Shown here: piece after piece, positions 53,736 through 61,544 of the stretch
Layout of the letters: each line of letters starts with the position of its first letter
Position numbering within the stretch: position 1 is the first letter of the stretch
NCBI GenBank assembly: GCA_030445275.1
Contig: JAUCSE010000053.1
Coordinates: 124,001 to 188,000, forward strand
Direction: 5' to 3'
DNA length: 64,000 bases
From: Mucilaginibacter sp.
Lineage (GTDB): Bacteria > Bacteroidota > Bacteroidia > Sphingobacteriales > Sphingobacteriaceae
Translations under genes and position numbers: made by a program
Notes under the pieces: generated by a model
Told to the model about the DNA's origin: nothing
The model's database searches: none
Seen by the model: only the letters and a program-made list of their open reading frames with translations

Positions 53736-55403
53736 TCATGGCGCAATGGTCCATTGCTGATTATTACTAGTGTTGCTTGGCCAGAATTGCATAATAGCCC
53801 CATCGGTAGTTCCACCTCCTGAATCAAGGCATTTACCATTGGTGCGGTTAACAATTTTGTAATAAGAACCCACAGGTATTATTGTCCATTGCTGATTAGT
53901 ACTACTGCCGCTAGCCCACTGCGCAACCGTTGATCCATCGACAGTATGATCATAACTATCCAAACATTTGCTGCCGGTTAAACAAGCCAATTTGTAGTAA
54001 CCACCAGTATAAGTTATTGCCCACTTCTGATTATTGCTGCCGCTCGAAGCCCACTGTGTCACATTTGCCCCGTTGGTCGTTGAACCCAAATTATCCAGGT
54101 ATTTTCCGCTGGCGCGATTGATCAATTTATACGTGCCATTGGCTATTGACTGTGCCCCTACAGAATGGGTTAAGGTACCAAATCCTAACTGATCGTATCC
54201 ACCGCTATTTGGCCCATAATCGCCACCACCACCTTCCGGTCTTACGTTAGTAGCATACTGGCCGCTGTAGGTTGTTCCGGTAATACCATGTGATTGCTGA
54301 TAATTATAGATTAGCTCCCAGCTTGGGCGAATGTCCCCTCTTCCACCTTCCGCAATCACCGTTTGTGTTTGTGCCGCGCAATTTTGCCCATTGCCCCAAT
54401 TGTACGTGGTAAAAGGCACCGTGTTTCCAAGATTATAGCTGGCTGTATATTCGCAAACTGCCAGTGCTTTATTATTTTCATAGGTAAATAGATCCTGTCC
54501 CTGATTATAAGCCATTTGGCAGAAAGCACCCAGCAAAGAAATATCCAGACATTGATGTCCCTGATCCCGGCCCGATTCCTGTCCCTGACCTAACTGACCC
54601 GCATTGTATAAGAATGGCACCGCATGATCAATTGCCCCATTCCCTGCACCAGTTTTGAAGTAGGTTATCGCCTCATTAAACTTATTGGTGTCATCGCATA
54701 ATATGCCTATTGAAAGAATTGATGCCATACTGCACAGATCCCAATTTGCCCAATAATTGGTGATACAAGCCCCATTGTGGTTTATCAAAAAATCATGATT
54801 CATGGGATAAAACACGTTGAGCATCATATTTTTAAACCTGGTAAAATCTGTAGCCGACCAGCCGCTGTAGTCGCGCATGATCTCGGCTGCATTGGCAAAC
54901 TCGTAACCGTATATGCCAGCGGCAAGCCATCTATCTGCAGATCCGCCGATAGATTTCAAAGTAGATGACCATGCGTTCATGATGGCTACCGCCTTATTTC
55001 CGCAGGCTACATCACCATTGATTTTCCAACGCAAGGCGTTTTGATAGGCGGCGGCGATGTCATTATACAGCTTTGAATAATTTTGCGGCCAACCAGAACC
55101 TCTGTAAACTGTATCTGCAGGCCCCTGCATAGAATAGGTTGATGCTGAGTGCGAGTTGGCTGTCAGTTTGTTCCATCCGGAAAGCCAGGGATTTGTACCT
55201 GCGCTAACCATGGTTTGCATCCTGATAAAATCAGCCTGACTGTGCAACATACCCGGATGGATAAATGCTGAAGTTGCATTTACAGACAATTTGGAAGTGG
55301 ATGCCGGCGAACCATTCGCTGTTATCAGCGAAGGTGATTTTTTACACCCCAATGTAAAGATCAATGATAAACAACTAAGAAAAATTAGAATTTTTGGCTT
55401 CAT
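53736..55403 (-). CDS. PL38-like lyase with ricin-type lectin domain, lipoprotein
   Basis: 555 residues. Lipobox LIFTLGC then KKSPS. Lyase domain (about 45-415): AFIHPGMLHSQADFIRMQTM, AAYQNALRWKINGD, MNAWSSTLKSIGGSADRWLA, ITNYWANWDLCSMASILSIG and the shared signature GQGQESGRDQGHQCLDISLL. The same order is found in the lyase at 28.6 kb. The C-terminal part (about 420-555) is a ricin B beta-trefoil with three QxW repeats (NQKWAI, NQQWTI, NQQWTI), a carbohydrate-binding lectin. It probably cleaves uronate polysaccharide at the cell surface while held there by its lipid and lectin. Its own promoter lies upstream, with motif E 206 bases before the start. Confidence 0.83.
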   Translation of the reverse strand: MKPKILIFLSCLSLIFTLGCKKSPSLITANGSPASTSKLSVNATSAFIHPGMLHSQADFIRMQTMVSAGTNPWLSGWNKLTANSHSASTYSMQGPADTVYRGSGWPQNYSKLYNDIAAAYQNALRWKINGDVACGNKAVAIMNAWSSTLKSIGGSADRWLAAGIYGYEFANAAEIMRDYSGWSATDFTRFKNMMLNVFYPMNHDFLINHNGACITNYWANWDLCSMASILSIGILCDDTNKFNEAITYFKTGAGNGAIDHAVPFLYNAGQLGQGQESGRDQGHQCLDISLLGAFCQMAYNQGQDLFTYENNKALAVCEYTASYNLGNTVPFTTYNWGNGQNCAAQTQTVIAEGGRGDIRPSWELIYNYQQSHGITGTTYSGQYATNVRPEGGGGDYGPNSGGYDQLGFGTLTHSVGAQSIANGTYKLINRASGKYLDNLGSTTNGANVTQWASSGSNNQKWAITYTGGYYKLACLTGSKCLDSYDHTVDGSTVAQWASGSSTNQQWTIIPVGSYYKIVNRTNGKCLDSGGGTTDGAIMQFWPSNTSNNQQWTIAP

Positions 55404-55579
55404 TTCATTAAAAATTTAGGTTAAAATATAAATTGGTTAATTGGTTACAGTATAAAATATCTGGCAAAACGCAAAACCAAACCTAATTACCTCGTATGGA
55501 GTTAATTAATAATTAAACAAAATGCAGCCAGAATAACAGAGATGGCTTTCGTGTTGACTATTAGGCAATAATTGTAAGT

Positions 55580-55587
55580 CAAACATA
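55580..55587 (-). promoter_or_regulatory. Bacteroidota -7 box (PL38-like lipoprotein gene)
   Basis: Sense TATGTTTG matches the Bacteroidota -7 consensus TAnnTTTG exactly. It lies about 22 bases downstream (sense direction) of motif E and about 180 bases from the start codon. Confidence 0.5.
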
Positions 55588-55608
55588 TGGTAAATCATAA
55601 ATAGCCGT

Positions 55609-55640
55609 GAGGGGCTAATAGACCATTTAAGGGGGTAATA
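55609..55640 (-). promoter_or_regulatory. C-rich operator-like motif E (PL38-like lipoprotein gene)
   Basis: Sense direction: CCCCC, TTAAATGGTC, TATTAG, CCCC, TCAC. Same two C-runs as motifs A-D, but the centre is TTAAATGGTC instead of TTATTTGACC. A TATGTTTG box follows about 22 bases downstream in the sense direction. Confidence 0.5.
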
Positions 55641-55843
55641 ATTAATAATATTTGATTATTTTGCAGGTATACAATGCATAGTTGCTTTGCACTACCTATT
55701 TAACCACTCTTTTTTATTAACCGGATATATTACAACAATTTTGGATCAGATGCCCCTCTCCCAAAACGATAACTCAAGGATATTTCATGGGTAGCATTAT
55801 TAAAAATTCCTAAATTGGTTGATGATGTACCGAACTGATAATG

Positions 55844-55868
55844 CCCCCCTAAACCTTAAAATGGCCCC
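55844..55868 (+). promoter_or_regulatory. C-rich motif G, opposite orientation (LacI 2)
   Basis: Plus strand: CCCCCC, TAAACCTTAAAATGG, CCCC. The arrangement of two C-runs around an A/T-rich centre is like E, but the core is weaker. It lies about 205 bases upstream of the LacI 2 start. Confidence 0.35.
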
Positions 55869-56073
55869 AAAAGCTACAATTAATAAACTTCGCCCCTGCT
55901 GTTTGCCCCATTATACCCACTCCTGGTCTCTTTCCTTTAAATATATTTAGCCCTTCAGTTAGAAAGATATGGAGCCTCAGCAATTGGGTAAAAGTGTCGT
56001 AACTTGCAAATTGTTTATCACGGTTCTTTTAGCGCGACTTATTAAGCATAAAGATTGTAACTAAATTGGCACT

Positions 56074-57108
56074 ATGAATTTTGAATCGGTCACTATAAAA
56101 GATATTGCAAAAGAACTTGGAATTTCTGCTTCGTCCGTTTCCAGGGCTTTAAATGATAGCTATGAGATCAGCGAGAGAACCAAAAAACTGGTGATTGAAT
56201 GTGCCCGAAAACTCAACTACCAACCTAATTCTATGGCCCGGAGCTTAAAACAGGGTAACAGCAAAGCTATTGGTGTTGTAGTACCACTTGTTGACAATCG
56301 TTTTTTTTCGCAGGTTATTGATGGTATTGAATCCATCGCTCATAGCAAAGGTTATAATGTTATTTTTACGCAAAGCCGCGAGTCAAGCAAACTTGAAATG
56401 TTTAATGTTGATCATTTAACATCGCATTCTATTGATGGTTTATTAATGTCGCTTTCTACCGAAACAACTGATGTTGGCTACCTGAAAAAGCTCCATGCCA
56501 AGGGGTTACCCATTGTTTTTTTTGACAGGATCTGTGATGAGATCAATACACACAAGGTAATCGCGGATAACTTTATGGGGGCATTGGAAGGCACAACTCA
56601 GTTGATTAACGCAGGTTATCGCAAAATAGCACACATTACCGGTTCAATTAATGTTTCCATAACTAAGGAACGGTTGAATGGATACAAGTTGGCATTAGAG
56701 CGAAACAATATTGCGGTTAATGAGCAGCATATCAAGTATTGTTTATATGGCGGTAAGGACCGGAAAGAAATTGAAAACATCCTGATTGAGTTACTTTATG
56801 GTGAAAACCGGCCGGATGCCATTTTTACCGCTTCAGACATGATAACAACAACCACGTTTTCCCTTTTACACCAATTGAAGTTCAGCATACCCAAGGATAT
56901 TGCAATACTGGGATTTAGCAATGTGCAGGAAGCGGACATTTTAAACCCATCATTGAGCACCATTTACCAACCAGGATTGGAGATGGGTAAAAAAGCGGCT
57001 GAGATGCTGATAGGCCTGATTGAAACTAAACGACATATTATTAACTTTGAAACAGTAACACTACCCACACAGGTTCACATCCGTAATTCGTCATTACGGG
57101 CAGAGTGA
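56074..57108 (+). CDS. LacI-family transcriptional regulator 2 (PUL2)
   Basis: 344 residues. LacI helix-turn-helix at the N-terminus (TIKDIAKELGISASSVSRAL, about 7-26), hinge LNYQPNSMARSLKQGN (about 49-64), then the sensor domain (AIGVVVPLVDNRFFSQVIDG, DGLLMSLSTET, VIADNFMGALEGTTQLINAG, IAILGFSNVQEADILNPSLS, TIYQPGLEMGKKAAEMLIGL). Read rightwards, divergent from the PL38-like gene. With LacI 1 and the HTCS, PUL2 has three regulators. The effector is unknown. It is probably the right border of PUL2, as the next gene is a convergent epoxide-hydrolase-like gene. Confidence 0.93.
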   Translation: MNFESVTIKDIAKELGISASSVSRALNDSYEISERTKKLVIECARKLNYQPNSMARSLKQGNSKAIGVVVPLVDNRFFSQVIDGIESIAHSKGYNVIFTQSRESSKLEMFNVDHLTSHSIDGLLMSLSTETTDVGYLKKLHAKGLPIVFFDRICDEINTHKVIADNFMGALEGTTQLINAGYRKIAHITGSINVSITKERLNGYKLALERNNIAVNEQHIKYCLYGGKDRKEIENILIELLYGENRPDAIFTASDMITTTTFSLLHQLKFSIPKDIAILGFSNVQEADILNPSLSTIYQPGLEMGKKAAEMLIGLIETKRHIINFETVTLPTQVHIRNSSLRAE

Positions 57109-57127
57109 TAATATTATTAATTGTAGC

Positions 57128-58024
57128 TTACCCCAAACTCAGAAATTTTAAAACCTCGGACAGAAACACATCGGGATTTTCTTCAACAATCCAATGAGCT
57201 GTATTTGGAATACGTACCGCAATAACATCATCTGCCACCTCGTGCATCATGTCTTTCATGATAGATCCACTTGTGCTTATGTCGCCGCCAACAGCTAAAA
57301 CAGGAATGGTCAATTTTCCTTTCTTTTGCAGCATCTCCCTGTTATCAATTACATCCTGATCAAAGGCACGGTACACTTCCAGTCCGGCCCGGATAGCCCC
57401 AGGCGCTGAATAAGCGGTTGTAAATACTTCTATATCATTATTACTTATCGCACCAACATTAAATATCCGGTAGTTGAAAAACGATTGAAGATATGGCCGC
57501 TCGCGACCAGCTATCAGCAGTTCTGGTAAGTCGCGAACGGTATGAAATGCAAAATGCCAAACCCGGGGATCAGATCGTATTTTATCAAAAGCCTTTGTGC
57601 CTGGTAAAGGAGCATCTATAACAATCAGGTGCGATACCGCATCCCTATATTCCTGGGCATAAGCATAAGCCACCATCAACCCAATATCGTGGCCCGCCAT
57701 TATTACGGGCTTGTCAATTTTAAGGTGCTCCTTTAATAATTTGTAAATGTCGGCCGCCATGGTGCGCTTGTCATAGCCAGAGGCCGGCCGCCATGAATCA
57801 CCCGCTCCCCGATAGTCTGGCACCACTACCCGGAAACCTGCACTAACCAAATTAGGAATCACGAATCGCCATTCCCACCATGTTTGCGGAAAACCATGAA
57901 GTAGTACTATAGTCTGGTCACCACTCCCAGCCTCCACATAATGAATACGCAAAGAGGCATCAATCACGGCCATACCATGGGTTATTTTTATATCGTTTTG
58001 GATCTTTTCTTCAGTCATGTTCAT
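57128..58024 (-). CDS. Alpha/beta hydrolase, epoxide-hydrolase/dehalogenase type
   Basis: 298 residues, no signal peptide. HGFPQTWWEWRFVIP gives the oxyanion-hole HGxP motif (about 43-57). AGHDIGLMVAYAYA places the nucleophile as Asp113 (GHDIG), the residue type of epoxide hydrolases and haloalkane dehalogenases rather than esterases. IPNTAHWIVEENPD contains the catalytic His near 277. The cap region contains RSDPRVWHFAFHTVRDLPEL. The natural substrate is unknown. Starts at 58024 or 58018 (MNMTEEK). Divergent from an Lrp/AsnC regulator 110 bases away, which may control it. Confidence 0.88.
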   Translation of the reverse strand: MNMTEEKIQNDIKITHGMAVIDASLRIHYVEAGSGDQTIVLLHGFPQTWWEWRFVIPNLVSAGFRVVVPDYRGAGDSWRPASGYDKRTMAADIYKLLKEHLKIDKPVIMAGHDIGLMVAYAYAQEYRDAVSHLIVIDAPLPGTKAFDKIRSDPRVWHFAFHTVRDLPELLIAGRERPYLQSFFNYRIFNVGAISNNDIEVFTTAYSAPGAIRAGLEVYRAFDQDVIDNREMLQKKGKLTIPVLAVGGDISTSGSIMKDMMHEVADDVIAVRIPNTAHWIVEENPDVFLSEVLKFLSLG

Positions 58025-58136
58025 TTGTCAGCAGTTTATCTGTTGCAAAGATCACCCGGCAATTACTTAATTTAGCTTTCGTTTCTAAGGAATCAACCCT
58101 CAAAACTTTCGAATCGAAGTTTTTTAATTTTTGAGT

Positions 58137-58604
58137 ATGCAGATAGATGAATTACATTATGCCATATTGAACCAGTTGCAGCTTGATGCAAGGGTAAGCA
58201 ATGCAGAAATAGGCAGAAGGGTTGGCCTTACCGCACCTGCTGTGGCCGAAAGAATAAAACGGATGCAGGGCGCTGGAATAATAAAGGGATTTACCGTAAA
58301 CATCAACTTCGGGCAATTAAATTATCAGCAAAAAGTGTTGGTAGCCGTAAAGTTACCCCACGGCTATATTAATGCTTTTTTAAAAGAAGCCGAAAAGATG
58401 GAGGGCATAACCGATATTGTCCACATCACGGGCGAATATTGTTTTTTTGTGGGGATAACTGTTGTATCAACAGATAAGTTGAACCTGATACTGAACCAGC
58501 TTGGGAAGTTTGGAGAAACCACCACATTTTCGGTTTTGTCAGTTCCCGTAGAGCATCAACCTATCAACCTGCCGGTAAAGAAAAGAAAATTAGCAATAAT
58601 TTAG
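58137..58604 (+). CDS. Lrp/AsnC-family regulator
   Basis: 155 residues from the ATG at 58137; a TTG two codons upstream is a less likely start. N-terminal helix-turn-helix (LDARVSNAEIGRRVGLTAPAVAERIKRM, about 18-45) followed by KGFTVNINFGQL, and a RAM ligand-binding domain (about 65-150; FLKEAEKMEGITDIVHITGEYCFFVGI). It binds an amino acid or other small ligand and regulates nearby genes. Divergent from the epoxide-hydrolase-like gene and followed after 50 bases by a secreted unassigned protein. Confidence 0.93.
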   Translation: MQIDELHYAILNQLQLDARVSNAEIGRRVGLTAPAVAERIKRMQGAGIIKGFTVNINFGQLNYQQKVLVAVKLPHGYINAFLKEAEKMEGITDIVHITGEYCFFVGITVVSTDKLNLILNQLGKFGETTTFSVLSVPVEHQPINLPVKKRKLAII

Positions 58605-58654
58605 TAACATTGACCTCAATAATACCATTAACCTGTTAAGGGACAATTAAGCCT

Positions 58655-60355
58655 ATGAAATTAAATACACGCCAGAAACCATGGTTGATTGCTCTTTGCT
58701 GCCTCACGGTTTTCAGCACCTTGTGCTCCTTTTATCTGGTTAAACAACCGGCATTAAAAGTTGGAGATGAATCTCCCAAAATTGTAAATATCGTCAATTT
58801 CATCCGCCTGCTGGAACCGCGGGACCCACAGATCACTGAGGAGGTATTGTACCAGACGGTAGTTAAGCAAGTGGAGATCATGAAAAAATACAAACTTGGC
58901 GGCACATTCCTGTTGCAATATGATGCTTTGCTCGACCCCAGGTATCAAAAGTTACTATCGGCGCTTCCCAAAAACTCTTTTGAAATTGGTGCATGGTGGG
59001 AGATCCCGCAGCCGCTTGTTGAAAAAGCCGGGCTAAAATGGCGGGGACGCTACCCCTGGGATTGGAGGGCAAATATCGGTTTCTCCACCGGCTATACTCC
59101 CAAAGAGCGCGAAAAGCTTATTGATGTGTACATGGCCGATTTTAAGAAGATATTTGGCTATTATCCTAAATCAGTGGCATCATGGTTTATTGATGCCTAC
59201 AGCCTCAATTACATGTATGTAAAATACCACATCGTTGCTTCGGCAAACTGTAAAGATCAGTATGGTACAGATGGCTATACCCTGTGGGGCGGTTACTGGA
59301 ACCAGGCTTATTACCCAAGTAAGCTCAATTCCTATATGCCGGCACAACATGAACAGAATCAGATCCCGGTACCTATTTTCCGCATGCTTGGCAGCGATCC
59401 AGTAAGGCAGTACGATACGGGTTTAGGTTCTAACCGGCAAGGGGTAATCACCCTTGAGCCTGTGTATAAATTCGGCGGCGGCGATCAATCCTGGGTAAAC
59501 TGGTTTTTAAATGCATTTGCCAATGATGATGCGCTGGGATTTAATTATACCCAGGCCGGGCAGGAGAACTCCTTTACCTGGGATGCTATGGCCAAAGGCT
59601 TTGAAATTCAGATGCCCCTGATTGCAAAACTCAGGGATGAACACAAGGTGAGGGTAGAAACACTGGAGGCATCGGGCCGCTGGTTTAAAAACAAGTACAA
59701 GGTTACACCGCCTACCTCTTTTTCGGTTAGTAAGGACATAGAAGGCAGCGATCTTAAAACGGTATGGTTCAACAGTCGTTTTTACCGGGTTAATATCCTG
59801 TGGGAAAAAGGTGGGTTAAGAATCCGCGACATTCATTTATTTAATGAAAAATTTCCATCTATATATGAAACACAGGCGGCCACATCAAATGAGTGTACCT
59901 TTTTTACATTGCCCGTTGTTGACGGCTATATATGGAGCGCAAAGGATCAGATTGCCGGTTTACGATTAAAGGCCATAGTTGATGGAAAAGAAATATTACT
60001 GCAGGGAAAAGATCCGGAATTCGTTACAACGGGGGCCGAGTCCATTCGTATTACCTGGCCTTTAAAATCAATTGACGGAACATTTGAAATTAATTTGAGT
60101 GAGCGACAAATAAAAATGAAATTGGTGACCGCCAAAGCCATCAACTGGTTTTTCGATTTGAATACTGCAAATGGCATTAAGTTGCCGTTTACCGGAATAA
60201 ATGATAAAAGCCTGAATTGCCAATTTGAACATATGAATTACGCGGTTAAAGCCGAAAAAGGATCTTTTACCAAGCCTGATAACGGATCTGTGTTGAGGGT
60301 AAGTCCGGAGTTGAATACGATCAGATTAGATCTTGATGAAACCGTGAATAAATAA
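58655..60355 (+). CDS. Exported protein of unassigned family (DUF3863/polysaccharide-deacetylase-like)
   Basis: 566 residues with an N-terminal hydrophobic segment (WLIALCCLTVFSTLCSFYL). The first 300 residues look like a (beta/alpha) barrel: KIVNIVNFIRLLEPRDP, YKLGGTFLLQYDALLDPRYQ, FEIGAWWEIPQPLVEKAG, YYPKSVASWFIDAYSLNYMY, and NSYMPAQHEQNQIPVPIFRM. The C-terminal 250 residues are beta-rich. These features resemble DUF3863-type or NodB-like proteins, but I am not certain, and no catalytic metal triad could be assigned. It lies 50 bases downstream of the Lrp gene in the same direction. A role in cell-surface polysaccharide metabolism is only a guess. Confidence 0.55.
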   Translation: MKLNTRQKPWLIALCCLTVFSTLCSFYLVKQPALKVGDESPKIVNIVNFIRLLEPRDPQITEEVLYQTVVKQVEIMKKYKLGGTFLLQYDALLDPRYQKLLSALPKNSFEIGAWWEIPQPLVEKAGLKWRGRYPWDWRANIGFSTGYTPKEREKLIDVYMADFKKIFGYYPKSVASWFIDAYSLNYMYVKYHIVASANCKDQYGTDGYTLWGGYWNQAYYPSKLNSYMPAQHEQNQIPVPIFRMLGSDPVRQYDTGLGSNRQGVITLEPVYKFGGGDQSWVNWFLNAFANDDALGFNYTQAGQENSFTWDAMAKGFEIQMPLIAKLRDEHKVRVETLEASGRWFKNKYKVTPPTSFSVSKDIEGSDLKTVWFNSRFYRVNILWEKGGLRIRDIHLFNEKFPSIYETQAATSNECTFFTLPVVDGYIWSAKDQIAGLRLKAIVDGKEILLQGKDPEFVTTGAESIRITWPLKSIDGTFEINLSERQIKMKLVTAKAINWFFDLNTANGIKLPFTGINDKSLNCQFEHMNYAVKAEKGSFTKPDNGSVLRVSPELNTIRLDLDETVNK

Positions 60356-60595
60356 AATTGTTACAAACTTTGAGGGTGTAATTTTGTTGAACTAATATGA
60401 TATTTTGCAGTAAGTAATAGGTGATATGCGTTACCCAACGCGTATCAAATTACCCCGCATTAATTTACTGATTTTTCCTGGTTAAATAATATACTAATGA
60501 TGCAAATAAGGCGTTAAAATTACACTACTTATTCAACTAACACCAATGCTATTCCTGCCGGTGTTTCTATTGTTTATTGATAAAAAATAAAGCTT

Positions 60596-60988
60596 ATGGA
60601 AACGATCATGGTACAAGAAAGAGATACCGCCACTTTAGAGGTACTCACCGTTGCTTTACAAATGGAGAAGTTTCAGGTTTGTGGTTTAACCGACTACAGC
60701 GATAATGTGCTGGATATGATCAGGCTGCATCACCCAAAGCTCGTGCTGCTCGACTGCCGGCTTAGTAATTATTCGGGCAAACAAATTTGCCATTGGATCA
60801 AGTCGCATTTCCGAAGTCTGCCGGTGATTGCCTTAAGCTGCGATAACCATATCGATGAACATTACCGCGAGCTGGGTTTTGATGACTATCTTAAAAAACC
60901 TTTTGACCTGGACCAACTTTACTACGTGGTCAGGAAACAGTTATCAGGATACAAACAGAAAAAGAAATACACCGCATTAACACTATAA
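60596..60988 (+). CDS. Single-domain response regulator (receiver only)
   Basis: 130 residues. VLLDCRLSNYSGKQIC carries the phospho-acceptor Asp53. VIALSCDN carries the conserved Ser/Thr (Ser81), and YLKKPFDLDQLYYVVR the conserved Lys (K101). The usual acidic pair near the N-terminus is weak (QERD, residues 7-10). No output domain follows, and the chain ends with a Lys-rich tail (KQKKKYTALTL). It would receive a phosphate from a histidine kinase elsewhere and act by protein contact. Two tiny genes follow in the same direction within 215 bases and may share its transcript. Confidence 0.88.
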   Translation: METIMVQERDTATLEVLTVALQMEKFQVCGLTDYSDNVLDMIRLHHPKLVLLDCRLSNYSGKQICHWIKSHFRSLPVIALSCDNHIDEHYRELGFDDYLKKPFDLDQLYYVVRKQLSGYKQKKKYTALTL

Positions 60989-61008
60989 ATACCTATTAAA
61001 TTAAGGTT

Positions 61009-61185
61009 ATGGATATCAATTACTGGTGGCTTGGTCTGTTTATCATCCTGATGGCCATGCTTGTGATTTGGCTGATCAAAAGGAACCACAAAGACGAAAA
61101 AGAGTATGAGAAAGAACTGATAAAGTCAGAACTCCTGCCGAAGGGTGACAAAGACTATGATAAGCCATCACCGGATAATGTTTAA
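61009..61185 (+). CDS. Small single-helix membrane protein
   Basis: 58 residues, found by reading the sequence directly. The translation begins MDINYWWLGLFIILMAMLVI, a membrane helix with an aromatic start, then IKRNHKDEKEYEKELIKS and an acidic/polar tail ending SPDNV. It begins 20 bases after the response regulator stop, preceded by TTAAGG. Small proteins with an NYWWLG opening seem common in Sphingobacteria from memory. Function unknown; perhaps an envelope or stress protein. Confidence 0.65.
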   Translation: MDINYWWLGLFIILMAMLVIWLIKRNHKDEKEYEKELIKSELLPKGDKDYDKPSPDNV

Positions 61186-61202
61186 CATAAAAATCAAAGG
61201 TT

Positions 61203-61373
61203 ATGCTGCTACAGAAAAAACAAACAGCTGCTCCTAGTCAGCAAAGAGCGCAAGTATTAAGGACTGAAGGGCCACTTTGTGAAAAAGACGAACAGGCCTT
61301 AGCAATAGAACGCGCCAAATTGCTTCAAAAAGAAGCTCTCGAAAAATGGCAGCGCTTAAAAAGGGACAGATAA
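61203..61373 (+). CDS. Small hydrophilic protein, hypothetical
   Basis: 56 residues: MLLQKKQTAAPSQQRAQVLR, then EKDEQALAIERAKLLQKEAL, EKWQRLKRDR, stop. Highly charged, mostly helical (coiled-coil-like from about residue 25), with no signal. It begins 17 bases after the single-helix membrane protein gene; ribosome site AAAGG precedes the ATG. Only the spacing and clean ORF support it. Confidence 0.45.
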   Translation: MLLQKKQTAAPSQQRAQVLRTEGPLCEKDEQALAIERAKLLQKEALEKWQRLKRDR

Positions 61374-61454
61374 AAAGAAATGGTGTTGGCTCAAAAGTTA
61401 GCACCATTGTTGTATCAGGCACCTGCTACGTTCATCTATACCTTTAACAAAAAA

Positions 61455-61482
61455 AGCGCCCCGGATCTCACCCCAGGACGCT
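61455..61482 (-). terminator. Rho-independent terminator of the PUL3 operon
   Basis: In the minus direction AGCGTCCTGG pairs with CCGGGGCGCT (with two G-U pairs) around an 8-base loop, followed by a run of seven T. It lies about 62 bases past the DUF1735-type gene stop, the expected 3' end of that operon. Confidence 0.8.
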
Positions 61483-61544
61483 CCATAGTATCCATGTACT
61501 ATTCAAACTAAATCTCAATTTATAAACTGAGAGATCTTCTGTTT

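Larger units (their letters stand above)
55404..56073. other. Long intergenic region between PL38-like gene and LacI 2
   Basis: 670 bases, AT-rich. It carries the divergent promoters of two genes: motif E with a good -7 box for the minus-strand lyase, and motif G in the opposite orientation towards the plus-strand LacI gene. No gene or RNA signal was seen. Confidence 0.5.
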
